From contig JAHBZE010000001.1 of NCBI GenBank assembly GCA_019635585.1, forward strand, positions 310,001 through 374,000: DNA of 64,000 nt, read 5' to 3'. A program made the position numbers and the translations under genes. Of this stretch, positions 55,643 to 64,000 are shown in pieces; the stretch's first letter is position 1; each line of letters starts with the position of its first letter. The notes beneath the pieces were generated by a model. That model was given only the letters and a program-made list of their open reading frames with translations. It made no database searches and had not been told where the DNA came from. Source of the DNA: Xanthobacteraceae bacterium. GTDB taxonomy: Bacteria; Pseudomonadota; Alphaproteobacteria; Rhizobiales; Xanthobacteraceae.

Positions 55643-55860
55643 TGATATCCCGGAGCCGAAAAATCTTGCTTTTCGAGCCCCGTATTGTTTAAGAGAGAAA
55701 GCTCGAAGCGTGGGAACGCGTGGCTATCGATGGCTGGCGCCGCCGAGCGGAATCTCTATTTAGAACTATTCTAAAGTAGGCCGGTGGTACTCACGAGTCA
55801 ACCGGATCGGGAACCCTGCGCACCCTTTAGATAAGCGCGAGAACGACGGAAAGCACCCCA
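55643..55860. other. Divergent promoter region of the suf operon
   Basis: 218 bases with no ORF or RNA that I can support. It must hold the suf promoter on the minus strand and the promoter of the hydrolase gene on the plus strand. The only clear element is the 7-3-7 palindrome at 55759-55775. Confidence 0.7.
55759..55775. promoter_or_regulatory. Iron-control (Irr-box-like) palindrome upstream of suf
   Basis: TTTAGAA-CTA-TTCTAAA, a perfect 7-3-7 palindrome, 120 bases upstream of the first suf-operon gene and 86 bases before the hydrolase ATG. It matches the ICE/Irr-box consensus as I know it from Bradyrhizobium-type alphaproteobacteria (TTTAGAA-N3-TTCTAAA form). Irr senses iron through heme and controls iron-using genes, so suf regulation by iron is the natural reading. 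Confidence 0.82.
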
Positions 55861-56523
55861 ATGCCTGAAGTGATTTTCACCGGCGAAGAAGGCCGCCTTG
55901 AAGGCCGGTTCCAACCCGGACGCAGCAAAACCTCCCCGATCGCCATCATCCTGCATCCGCATCCGCAGTTCGGCGGCACGATGAATAATCCGGTCGTCTA
56001 TCACCTCTATTATGCCTTCGCGAACCGCGGCTTCTCGGTGCTTCGCTTCAACTTCCGCGGCGTCGGACGCAGCCAGGGCACGTTCGATCACGGCCAGGGC
56101 GAATTGTCGGACGCAGCCGCCGCGCTCGACTGGGTGCAGAGCGCGAACCCGGAAGCGCGCGCATGCTGGATCGCCGGCTTCTCCTTCGGCGCGTGGATCG
56201 GCATGCAGCTTTTGATGCGCCGCCCGGAAGTCGAAGGTTTTCTTTCGATCGCAGCACCTGCGTCGCTTTACGATTTCTCGTTCCTTGCGCCCTGCCCGTC
56301 GTCTGGCTTGTTCGTTCACGGCGACAAGGACGCGGTAGTGCCGGTGTCTTCGGTCGGCACACTGGTCGAAAAGCTGAAGACGCAAAAAGGCATCGTGATC
56401 GAACAGAACATTCTGAAGGGCGCGAACCATTTCTTCGACGGCAAGATCGATGCGCTGATGGAAGTGGTGAACGAATATCTCGACCGGCGCCTGCCGAACG
56501 AGCGCGCGACGACGGCGGCGTAA
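55861..56523 (+). CDS. Alpha/beta hydrolase (dienelactone-hydrolase-like)
   Basis: 220 residues. Characteristic strings IILHPHPQFGGTMNNPVV, FNFRGVGRSQG and AGFSFGAWIGMQLL (nucleophile serine in GFSFGA), with HGDKDAVVPV and GANHFFDGKID supplying the aspartate and histidine. This is the short, conserved alphaproteobacterial alpha/beta hydrolase class, physiological substrate unknown. Divergent from the suf operon. Confidence 0.9.
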   Translation: MPEVIFTGEEGRLEGRFQPGRSKTSPIAIILHPHPQFGGTMNNPVVYHLYYAFANRGFSVLRFNFRGVGRSQGTFDHGQGELSDAAAALDWVQSANPEARACWIAGFSFGAWIGMQLLMRRPEVEGFLSIAAPASLYDFSFLAPCPSSGLFVHGDKDAVVPVSSVGTLVEKLKTQKGIVIEQNILKGANHFFDGKIDALMEVVNEYLDRRLPNERATTAA

Positions 56524-56527
56524 GAAG

Positions 56528-57628
56528 TTACGGCCTGACCAGCACGCCGCCGGTCATCGGCTCCGGCACGCCGGTCGTTTTCGGAAACGACAGCGGCAAA
56601 CCTTTCATCGAGCGCACGGCGAGAAACGCGAACGCCTGCGCCTCGACCGCGCCCGACTGCCAGCCGATTTCCTCTGCAGTCTGCACTCTCGCGGGTGACA
56701 GCTTCTCCCGCAGCAGCTTTACGAGCGCCGGATTGCGCGCGCCGCCTCCGGCGACGATCCAGCGCTTCGGACTTTTGGGAAAATGATCGCGCGAGAGCGC
56801 AATCGAAGATGCGACGATTTCCGCTGCGGTCGCGACCGCGTCGGGCAGCGACAGTCCCGCGAAATCGAAACGCGCGAAATCGGCGCGATCCAGCGACTTC
56901 GGGGGTTGAAGCGCGAAGAATTTGTGAGCGAGCGCTGCTGCCACGAGTTTCGCATCCGCATTTCCGGAAGCCGCAATCGCCCCGCCCGCATCCATCGGCT
57001 TGCCGCTGCGGCTCAGCATCAACTCGTCCATCGGCGCATTGCCGGGGCCGGTGTCGAACGCAATCGGCTCGGCTTCGCCATCGACGTAGGTCACGTTCGC
57101 GACGCCACCGATGTTTATGACCACGATCGGCCCATCGTCGGCGAAGGCGCGCAAGAGCGCGCGATGATAAACCGGTACCAGCGGCGCGCCCTGCCCGCCT
57201 GCCGCGACATCCGCCGCGCGGAAATCATAGACCACCGGAATCTTGAGCCGGCGCGCCAGCGAAACGCCGTCGCCGATCTGCACGGTCAGGCGGCGCTCGG
57301 GGCGATGCAGGATGGTCTGGCCGTGAAAGCCGACCACATCGACTTCGTGATGATGAATGCCTTCCTGCTGGATCAGCGCGTCGATCGCCCGCAGGTGCGT
57401 TTCGGTGACCAACGTATGGGCCTCCGCGATCGGACCCGGACGCGCGGTCCGGTCGGTCAGGTCTTTGGCCGCGTTCACCGCGCCGCGCAGAATATGGCGC
57501 TCGGTCGGGCTATATTCGCGCGAAAGGTAGGCGCCGAAACGGGAGACGGTTTCCCCGTCGGTTTCGATCAGCGCGACGTCCACCCCGTCCATCGAGGTCC
57601 CGCTCATCGTGCCGATCGCAATGGCCAA
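56528..57628 (-). CDS. anmK: Anhydro-N-acetylmuramic acid kinase
   Basis: 366 residues from a TTG at 57628, with SD ctggag about ten bases away; the ATG at residue 8 would remove part of the P-loop strand [19 protein letters not shown]. Further motifs: [36 protein letters not shown] (catalytic Asp) and [15 protein letters not shown]. Phosphorylates 1,6-anhydro-MurNAc in recycling of peptidoglycan. Divergent from tyrS. Confidence 0.93.
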   Translation of the reverse strand: MAIAIGTMSGTSMDGVDVALIETDGETVSRFGAYLSREYSPTERHILRGAVNAAKDLTDRTARPGPIAEAHTLVTETHLRAIDALIQQEGIHHHEVDVVGFHGQTILHRPERRLTVQIGDGVSLARRLKIPVVYDFRAADVAAGGQGAPLVPVYHRALLRAFADDGPIVVINIGGVANVTYVDGEAEPIAFDTGPGNAPMDELMLSRSGKPMDAGGAIAASGNADAKLVAAALAHKFFALQPPKSLDRADFARFDFAGLSLPDAVATAAEIVASSIALSRDHFPKSPKRWIVAGGGARNPALVKLLREKLSPARVQTAEEIGWQSGAVEAQAFAFLAVRSMKGLPLSFPKTTGVPEPMTGGVLVRP

Positions 57629-57680
57629 TCGAATCGCTCCAGTTGAATCGGTGCCAAGACCTGTTTACACCACAGCCGTT

Positions 57681-58934
57681 ATGACCACGTACAAATCCGA
57701 CTTCCTGCACGTCCTCGAATCCCGCGGCTTTATTCATCAGGTCTCGGAGCCGGAGGCGCTCGACCAGCTCGCCAAGAGCGCGATGGTCACCGCCTATATC
57801 GGCTTCGACTGTACCGCGTCCTCGCTCCATGTCGGCTCGCTTCTGCCAATCATGATGCTGCGCTGGATGCAGAAGACCGGGCACCGGCCGATTGCGCTCA
57901 TGGGCGGCGGCACCACGCGCGTCGGCGATCCGTCGGGCAAGGACGAGTCGCGCAGGCTGCTCACAGACGAGCAGATCAACGAGAACCTCAAAGGCATCCG
58001 CCAGATCTTCTCGCGCTTCATCAAGTTCGGCGACAGCGGCAACGAAGCCATCATGGCGAACAACGCCGACTGGCTGAACAAGCTCAATTACATCGACTTC
58101 CTGCGCGACGTCGGCCGGCATTTCTCGATCAACCGCATGCTCACCTTCGACTCGGTGAAGCTCAGACTCGAGCGGCAGCAAGAGCTTTCGTTCCTCGAAT
58201 TCAATTACATGATCCTGCAAGCCTACGACTTCCTCGAGCTGCACAAGCGCTACGGATGTCATCTGCAGATGGGCGGCTCCGATCAGTGGGGCAACATCAT
58301 CAACGGCATCGATCTCGGCCGGCGCGTCGCGCAGGCGCAGTTGTTTGCGCTTACCTCGCCGCTGATCACGACGGCTTCCGGCGCGAAGATGGGCAAGACT
58401 GCCGCGGGCGCAGTTTGGCTGGACGCCAGCATGGTCAGCCCCTACGACTACTGGCAGTTCTGGCGCAACACCGAGGACGGCGACGTCGGCCGCTTCCTGA
58501 AGCTTTTCACCGAACTACCGCTCGAAGAGATTGCGAAGCTCACGGCGCTGAAAGGTTCGGAGATCAACGAAGCGAAAAAGATTCTCGCAACCGAAGCAAC
58601 CGCGATGGTGCACGGGCGCGAAGAAGCCGGGAAAGCCGAAGCCACCGCGCGCACTACTTTCGAAGAAGGCGCACTTGCCGAGAACCTGCCGAGCATCGAA
58701 ACCGCGAAAGCCGAGCTCGACAAGGGCATCGGCATTCTCACCGCGAGCGTGCAGGCAGGCTTCGTGTCATCGACCAGCGAGGCGCGGCGCCAGATCAAGT
58801 CCGGCGGCATCAAGGTCAACGACGTCACCGTCACCGACGAAAAGATGATGCTGACGCCAAAAGATCTGACCCAAGAAGGCGTGATCAAGCTCTCGATGGG
58901 CAAGAAGCGTCACGTTCTGTTGCGGGCGGTCTGA
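57681..58934 (+). CDS. tyrS: Tyrosyl-tRNA synthetase
   Basis: 417 residues from the ATG at 57681. Class I synthetase: HIGH-like [10 protein letters not shown] (about 52-61), [15 protein letters not shown] (tyrosine/tRNA contacts) and the KMSKS-like [13 protein letters not shown] (about 235). A C-terminal S4 domain ([21 protein letters not shown]) is present, so it is the TyrRS of the bacterial short type. Confidence 0.96.
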   Translation: MTTYKSDFLHVLESRGFIHQVSEPEALDQLAKSAMVTAYIGFDCTASSLHVGSLLPIMMLRWMQKTGHRPIALMGGGTTRVGDPSGKDESRRLLTDEQINENLKGIRQIFSRFIKFGDSGNEAIMANNADWLNKLNYIDFLRDVGRHFSINRMLTFDSVKLRLERQQELSFLEFNYMILQAYDFLELHKRYGCHLQMGGSDQWGNIINGIDLGRRVAQAQLFALTSPLITTASGAKMGKTAAGAVWLDASMVSPYDYWQFWRNTEDGDVGRFLKLFTELPLEEIAKLTALKGSEINEAKKILATEATAMVHGREEAGKAEATARTTFEEGALAENLPSIETAKAELDKGIGILTASVQAGFVSSTSEARRQIKSGGIKVNDVTVTDEKMMLTPKDLTQEGVIKLSMGKKRHVLLRAV

Positions 58935-58944
58935 CTTCCGCGCT

Positions 58945-61900
58945 TTAACGCGGGCTGAGAGGCGCGGCGTTTTCGTTCTGGCCGCGGAATTCAAACAGCT
59001 TGCGGAAGAAGCCGGGTGCGGCCATCGACATCGGATTCACGCGCAGCGTCGGTCCGCTTGCCGGACCGACGATCTCAAACGTGATTGCAAGCAGGCCTTC
59101 CTTCGGTCCGCCGAGAAACAGGCCGACCAGCGGGATCTGTCCGAAGATATTGTTGATCGCGTAAGCCGGGACGTAAGTGCCGCGGATCTGCACGCTGTTA
59201 TTCGTGTAGTCGAGCACGCCGTCCACCGTCGCGCCGATCGTGGGGCCGAAGATCAATCCTTCCTTGATCGTAAAACGTCCCGGCGTTCGGGTGAAATCGA
59301 TCCGCATGCGCGCGAACGGCACCGAGCCGCGCTGCTGGTTCCGCTGCGCCTGCCGTTCGCTCTCATTCGACGGCGGCGGAGCCGACGATTGCAGACGATC
59401 TAGATTGGGTTCGCCCACGATGTTGAAATTGCGAACGCTGACGATGCCCTCCTGCGGCGTGTCGTTCGCGGTCGGCGTATCCAGCACGACCCAGATTTCG
59501 CCGCCCTGAATCTTCGCGTAGTAATCCGCGAAGCGAAACAGGGCGCCGGCGTCGCCGGACGTTATATATACGACGGGCCTGCCGCCATCGCGCGCACGTA
59601 ACTCGCCGACGATCGAAGAGTCGCGGCCGATCTTCCCGACGAGCGCGAAACTCCTGATTTCGCCGCTGCGGCGCGCGACGCGCAATTCGAGATTGCGGAT
59701 CACCTCACCGTTGTGTCCGGTCGCTGCGGAAACCCGCGCATCGACGTCGACGTCGTGGGGCTTTTGCTTTTTCTTTCCGGCAGCGGGCGTTTCGGAAAGC
59801 GAGCGGATCAACCCCTTCGCATCGAATACCGTGCCGCGCAGGTTCACGCGAAGTACGCCGTCGCCGGCACGGTCGATGGAAAGCGTCGCGCGGTCGCCCT
59901 CGGTCAACTGAAAGGATGTGAAGTTCGCGGCAGTCACGCCGCCGTCGGGATCGATCTCAAGCGAGCCGCGCAGGTTCACGCCCGATCCCGTGACGGAGAG
60001 ATCCTCCAGTTTCAGCGTGCCATCGCGGTCGATCAGCTTGAACAGCGCGCGCGCCGGGCGGTTCGCGTGCTTGTTCCAGCCTGGCGCGAGTTCGACGATG
60101 GTTGCCGCGGTGAGATCGGCGTCGACGTTGAGCCGCGTCTCCTTATCGTTGGTTGTGCCGGCGGCACGTACGGTAACCGGGCCGGTGAGCGCGGGCGAAA
60201 GCTCGATGCCCAGGCGGTTGCGCGCTGCCTCATCAACGTGCGAGGCGAAACGGAATTCGGCATCCGGCTTGCCGCGCGGCTTCATGTATTCGAACGTCGT
60301 CGGCGCACCCGCGATCTTGCCTTCGCCTTTTATTGCGAGTTGCATCGCGGAAAGCGTCAGCTTGCCGCTTGCGTTCTCGACCTTGTGGCCGCGAATGACA
60401 TTGTCCGCGGTGAATCCGGTGATGTCGGCTTCCACGGCATACCGGATTTCGCTCTTCTGCAGATCGCGCTTGAGCGGCAACTCGATCCGCAGATTGGAAA
60501 CGAAATTACCGCGCGTGTTCTCGGGATTGAGCGTGACGCCAAGTTCGCCTTTCAACACCTCGCGCGAAAGCAGGTCTGCGACCGCCTCGCCATTCCCTTC
60601 GATCCGCAACTGCACGATACCCGTCGGAGGATTGCGGTAGTGCTGCGGCACATCGAACGTACCTTCCGGAATCGTAAGCTTTCGTTTGCGCCCCAGATCG
60701 ACGACACCGTTCATCACCTTGATGTGGGCGTCCTGCCCGGTGACGAGAATGGTCGCGCGCGCGTCGCTGATCGGCGGCAGCCCTTCGACGGGCGTGAATT
60801 TCATCTGGGAGCCGTGTATCTCGAGATTGATCGCGCCTTCGGGCAACACCGTATGCGGCGTCGCGAGCGCCTCGAGCGGAAGATTGAGGCCGATCACGGC
60901 TCGTTCGATCTGACCGCTTTCGATATTCTCCAGCACCCAGGTTCGCGTGCCGGGCGCGACCGGTGCAGGCCAGAGCCGTTTCAGCGCCGAGACCGGCATC
61001 CGGTCGCCGGCAATGCCGAGTTGCAGCATCGGATTGTCGCCTGCGAATTCGACCGCGCCGGAAATCGCGACACCCGCGGTCGGCCCGCGGAGTACGCCTT
61101 CATCGATCGTCAGCCGCTTGCTTTGCGTGTCGTAGCCCCCGCGAAACATCACGCGGTCGATATTCAGACGCGGCTCGTTCAGACGGCCGGTAGTCAAGCC
61201 GATCGCGCCTTGCGGAATCGCGAAGGTCCAGATCGTGCTGCTTTCCTTCGGCGGCTCGATCACCGCGCCGAGAATGACGCGGTTCTGTCCGCCGCCGATC
61301 TGGAACGGGTCGATCAGAAACAGCCGGCGCTGCGGATCGAAGCGGACCACGATCTGCGCCTCGTCGACTTCGAAGCGGCCGCGTTCGTCGAGCGCGTTAC
61401 CCACCTCGCCCTTGGCCGCGACCAGCTTGAAGCTTCCCGAAATCAATTTGCCGTCGACGCCGATCTGCGCGCGCAACAAACCGGACACCGGGGTACTCGC
61501 GTAAAGATCCGTGTCGCCGTAACCGGCTGCGTTAATCAGGTCGTTCGGAATCACGCGGTCCGCGATCACGTCGACCGCGCGAACCCCCTCTACCGGCGCA
61601 CCGATCGAAGCGTTGATTTCCCACGGATTGGCGCCATCGCCGGAACTCAGCCGAAACGTAACGCCGCCCGCCGACGGCCGGCGCAGCGCGAAGTTGATGT
61701 TATTGAATTTCCAGCTCCGGCCTGGCGTTTCGCTTTCGACCACCAGAATGCCGCGGTCGAGCCCGACCTCGGCAAGCGCGATGCCGTCGATGCCCGTCCG
61801 CTCCAGTTGCGCGAGCCACGCGGCGATATCCGGAAAGACCAGCGCGTCGGTCTGCCCGTTCACGGGAGGCGTCTGCGTTTTGACTTTCGGCGCTACGGGC

Positions 61901-62448
61901 GGCGCGACGCGCGCCGGCTGCGGCGCGTGCCGCAGTGTCGAGACCTTGATGTTGCCGTTCTCGTCGAGCCGCACGGTCATGGTCGCGCCGACCAGCGTAA
62001 TGCGCCGCGCGCGATAATTTCCCATCAAGAGGCTGCCGGCCTCGAGCCCGACTTCGGCGGAAGGCGCGCGGACCACCTCTTCGCCGCGGTCGTTGCGAAT
62101 TTCGATCCGTTCGGCGGTGAGCACCGGCGCGCCGGCGTTATCGTAATCGAGACGGGTACGGCCGATGTGGACTTTGTAGCCTGGCGGAAGTTTCTCTTCG
62201 AGCGCACTCACGATCCACGGGGTCGCGACATCGACCGAAAGCAGACCCGTGAGAAACGCGACATAGACGCCAACTACGCAGAACACGAGTGCGGCGACGC
62301 CACCGGCAAGCCAGCGCGCGACGCGGCCGAACTTGCCGCGGAAAACCCTGTTGAGCGGGGCGATCAGGCGGGCAGCAAAATTGGGCCGATCGAGCGGCCG
62401 GTCGTCGTCTTCGTGCTCGTGCCACTTGTGGCTGTGGCCGGCTCTCAT
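58945..62448 (-). CDS. Very large AsmA-like / DUF3971 envelope protein
   Basis: 1167 residues from the ATG at 62448. A cytosolic charged lead, one membrane helix at about 46-68 (ARWLAGGVAALVFCVVGVYV), then more than 1000 periplasmic residues of repetitive beta-strand character (DUF3971, then the AsmA-like C-terminal region with IGATVDGVLDYTNNSVQIRG and YAINNIFGQIPLVGLFLG). These proteins form long grooves and are linked to phospholipid transport to the outer membrane (YhdP/TamB relatives). The N-terminus starts in front of bcp on the other strand. Confidence 0.9.
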   Translation of the reverse strand: MRAGHSHKWHEHEDDDRPLDRPNFAARLIAPLNRVFRGKFGRVARWLAGGVAALVFCVVGVYVAFLTGLLSVDVATPWIVSALEEKLPPGYKVHIGRTRLDYDNAGAPVLTAERIEIRNDRGEEVVRAPSAEVGLEAGSLLMGNYRARRITLVGATMTVRLDENGNIKVSTLRHAPQPARVAPPVAPKVKTQTPPVNGQTDALVFPDIAAWLAQLERTGIDGIALAEVGLDRGILVVESETPGRSWKFNNINFALRRPSAGGVTFRLSSGDGANPWEINASIGAPVEGVRAVDVIADRVIPNDLINAAGYGDTDLYASTPVSGLLRAQIGVDGKLISGSFKLVAAKGEVGNALDERGRFEVDEAQIVVRFDPQRRLFLIDPFQIGGGQNRVILGAVIEPPKESSTIWTFAIPQGAIGLTTGRLNEPRLNIDRVMFRGGYDTQSKRLTIDEGVLRGPTAGVAISGAVEFAGDNPMLQLGIAGDRMPVSALKRLWPAPVAPGTRTWVLENIESGQIERAVIGLNLPLEALATPHTVLPEGAINLEIHGSQMKFTPVEGLPPISDARATILVTGQDAHIKVMNGVVDLGRKRKLTIPEGTFDVPQHYRNPPTGIVQLRIEGNGEAVADLLSREVLKGELGVTLNPENTRGNFVSNLRIELPLKRDLQKSEIRYAVEADITGFTADNVIRGHKVENASGKLTLSAMQLAIKGEGKIAGAPTTFEYMKPRGKPDAEFRFASHVDEAARNRLGIELSPALTGPVTVRAAGTTNDKETRLNVDADLTAATIVELAPGWNKHANRPARALFKLIDRDGTLKLEDLSVTGSGVNLRGSLEIDPDGGVTAANFTSFQLTEGDRATLSIDRAGDGVLRVNLRGTVFDAKGLIRSLSETPAAGKKKQKPHDVDVDARVSAATGHNGEVIRNLELRVARRSGEIRSFALVGKIGRDSSIVGELRARDGGRPVVYITSGDAGALFRFADYYAKIQGGEIWVVLDTPTANDTPQEGIVSVRNFNIVGEPNLDRLQSSAPPPSNESERQAQRNQQRGSVPFARMRIDFTRTPGRFTIKEGLIFGPTIGATVDGVLDYTNNSVQIRGTYVPAYAINNIFGQIPLVGLFLGGPKEGLLAITFEIVGPASGPTLRVNPMSMAAPGFFRKLFEFRGQNENAAPLSPR

Positions 62449-62592
62449 CCGCGCACTTGCCTCAACGATTGTCCCCTCGCGCCCCAAAGGCCGCCGCTGC
62501 CGGCGAAGCCCCGAGAATCCGCGCCACCCCGCCCCCGGAATGCGCTAGAATCCAGCAATATCAAGCCTCTAAACCCGACGAAAGGAAGGCGC

Positions 62593-63063
62593 ATGACCGC
62601 CTCGCCCACAGAAGGAACCCCCGCTCCGGACTTCACCCTGCCTGTGGATGGAGGCGGCTCGGTCGCGCTCTCGGCGCTGAAGGGTCGCAAGGTGGTGGTC
62701 TATTTCTACCCAAAAGCGGATACCCCCGGCTGCACCCGGGAATCGATGGATTTCAGCCGCCTGAAACCGGCGTTCGAACAGGCCGGCGCAACCGTGATCG
62801 GCGTCTCCGCAGACAAAGTCGCAGCGCAGGACAAATTCAAGGCGAAGCACGACCTCACGGTCCCGCTCGCATCCGACCCCGACCGCGAGATGATCGAGCG
62901 CTATGGCGTCTGGGTGGAAAAGAGCATGTACGGAAAGACCTTCATGGGCATCGAGCGCGCGACCTTCCTGATCGACGCCAAGGGCGTAGTCCGGAAGGTC
63001 TGGCACAACGTCAAAGTCGAAGGACACGCCGAGGAAGTGCTCGGCGCGGTGAAGGCGCTTTAG
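62593..63063 (+). CDS. bcp: Peroxiredoxin, Bcp/PrxQ family
   Basis: 156 residues from the ATG at 62593 (SD aggaagg). Thioredoxin fold with the peroxidatic cysteine C47 in YPKADTPGCTRESMDF. The usual resolving cysteine five residues later is absent (M52 occupies that position), and no other cysteine exists in the protein, so this is a one-cysteine version needing an external thiol. Reduces hydroperoxides. Confidence 0.94.
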   Translation: MTASPTEGTPAPDFTLPVDGGGSVALSALKGRKVVVYFYPKADTPGCTRESMDFSRLKPAFEQAGATVIGVSADKVAAQDKFKAKHDLTVPLASDPDREMIERYGVWVEKSMYGKTFMGIERATFLIDAKGVVRKVWHNVKVEGHAEEVLGAVKAL

Positions 63064-63155
63064 CCCCCCGCGCGCGCCATTAACCGCGCGCTAACCATAA
63101 CCGGGCTTCTATTCCTGATCTTGTGCCGGCGTGTGTCCCGGCTTCGAGGCTGGGA

Positions 63156-64000
63156 ATGGCGTATCAGTCCTCCTACGGTTCCGGTTATTCGTATCCGCGC
63201 GACAGTTTCGGCCAACGCCGCTACGACGTGCGGGAAGTTTCGTACGGGGTCTCGCGCCCGCTGTTCATCGGCACGCTCCTCGCCGCGATCCTGTTCGCAC
63301 TGTGGTCGGGCGCCACGACCTTCTATCTCGTGTTTCACGATGAAATCTTGCGAACGCTCGCCACGCGACAACTCGACGAAACGCGCACCAACGACGCGCA
63401 GATCGCGTCGCTGAGCACCGAAGTCGATCTGTTACGCTCCACGAAATTCGTCGATCAGGAAAAGATCGAGCGCCAGCTTTCCGATCTCCTGCGCCTGCAA
63501 AAGCTGATCGAAGCGCGGCACAACGCGCTCGCGGCGCTTACGCAGGCGATTGCGCGCAACAACGATGTGACGGGCTCGCTCCCGGCACAAGTCGCTCCGC
63601 TGCGCAGTGTGCCTGCGCCCACCGAACAACCTGCGCCGGACGCGAAGCCACGGCCGCTTTCGGACACGTATCTTCTCGACCCGCCGCTCGAGCGTTCGGC
63701 CTCGCTGCAATCGCGTGTCGTGGTTCCCCGGGCTTCCGCCGCGCCTTTGCCCGGAGACAAGAAACAGCAGGCCCTCGCTTCGGTCGAACGCACGCTGACG
63801 AGACTCGGCGCCCAGCAGGCGCAAGCGCTGAATGCGCTTGAAGCGGCACTAGACGAGCGCACCACGCGCACGAAGAAAGCGATCGCAGAACTCGGGGTGC
63901 GTTTGCCACGTACCGAGCAAAATGCCGAGGCGCCGGTCGGCGGCCCGTTCATTCCTTATTCCGGTGTTCCCGCCGACACCTTCATGCGCCAGGTGTTCCG
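63156..64000 (+). CDS. M23-type metallopeptidase-like coiled-coil protein (N-terminal part)
   Basis: At least 281 residues, cut by the window end with no stop. Short tyrosine/serine-rich cytosolic start (MAYQSSYGSGYSYPRDSF), one membrane helix (PLFIGTLLAAILFALWSGAT, about 35-54), then a coiled coil (about 75-130, LSTEVDLLRSTKFVDQEKIE) and a proline-rich linker. The arrangement matches EnvC/NlpD-like M23 proteins, whose peptidase domain would lie beyond base 64000. No catalytic motif is visible in the window, so the class is inferred. Confidence 0.65.
   Translation, partial: MAYQSSYGSGYSYPRDSFGQRRYDVREVSYGVSRPLFIGTLLAAILFALWSGATTFYLVFHDEILRTLATRQLDETRTNDAQIASLSTEVDLLRSTKFVDQEKIERQLSDLLRLQKLIEARHNALAALTQAIARNNDVTGSLPAQVAPLRSVPAPTEQPAPDAKPRPLSDTYLLDPPLERSASLQSRVVVPRASAAPLPGDKKQQALASVERTLTRLGAQQAQALNALEAALDERTTRTKKAIAELGVRLPRTEQNAEAPVGGPFIPYSGVPADTFMRQVF

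Noticed and set aside
59713-62592. Very long open frame opposite the AsmA-like gene and in phase with bcp
   Set aside because: The sequence is arginine/alanine-rich shadow of the AsmA-like gene; only the last 156 residues, the peroxiredoxin, are real.

Overview
The window reads as a chromosomal segment of an alphaproteobacterium of the order Hyphomicrobiales (Bradyrhizobium / Xanthobacteraceae-like). Signs of this are the GC-rich core with C/G-ending codons, an NDUFS4-like complex I accessory gene, an Irr-type iron-control palindrome in front of a sufBCDS operon, a class I PHA synthase, AlaC-like aminotransferase next to homoserine dehydrogenase, and an AsmA-like envelope protein. The assignment is inference from gene content and not from a database search.

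Bases 1-14386 look accessory. First comes a protocatechuate 4,5-cleavage (lig) cluster: ligI-ligA-ligB on the minus strand, then a divergent LysR regulator with two DNA-binding domains, then ligC on the plus strand. Together these take protocatechuate to 4-oxalomesaconate; ligJ, ligK and ligU are not in the window. Next is a small cassette with an AraC regulator and an unknown 73-residue protein. After it lies an integrase-carrying island with a Pro1 tautomerase, a SsuABC/TauABC-like ABC importer (periplasmic protein, ATPase, two paralogous permeases, an unknown membrane-anchored protein), a FadR-type GntR regulator and a divergent iron-dependent alcohol dehydrogenase. The 3' part of a tRNA-Arg(UCU) gene occurs three times in the same orientation: degenerate at 4712, nearly perfect at 6427, and within the intact tRNA at 14387-14463. 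This marks the tRNA as an attachment site that has taken up DNA more than once.

From 14387 to the end the sequence looks like core chromosome. 14.4-19.8 kb: tRNA-Arg, complex I accessory subunit, tRNA-Pro, DUF192, a two-domain cold-shock protein, Sir2 deacetylase, glyoxalase I, an O-acyltransferase, tRNA-Glu. 19.8-29.5 kb: DMT exporter, YciE-like ferritin-fold protein, hemolysin III, BioY, RecJ, GNAT, GlpX, homoserine dehydrogenase, aminotransferase, lipoprotein. 29.6-35.8 kb: PHA synthase, MaoC hydratase, epoxide-hydrolase-like protein, three tandem paralogous secreted TPR proteins, ArgC. 35.9-48.8 kb: agmatinase, FkbM methyltransferase, ParE, a SET-domain protein, CspA, metallo-beta-lactamase-fold hydrolase, YidB, PobA, methyltransferase, hydrolase, RhlE helicase, GGDEF protein, TfoX-like protein. 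48.8-55.6 kb: the suf iron-sulfur operon with two different cysteine desulfurases. 55.8-64 kb: hydrolase, AnmK, TyrS, a giant AsmA-like protein, a one-cysteine peroxiredoxin and the start of an M23-type coiled-coil envelope protein cut by the window end.

Functional link across the two parts: PobA in the core makes protocatechuate, which the lig cluster on the accessory side can open at the 4,5 position. The most promising leads are the tandem-HTH LysR regulator with its intergenic palindrome, the thrice-used tRNA-Arg attachment site, the triplicated TPR genes, the bacterial SET protein, and the perfect 7-3-7 iron-control palindrome in front of the suf operon.
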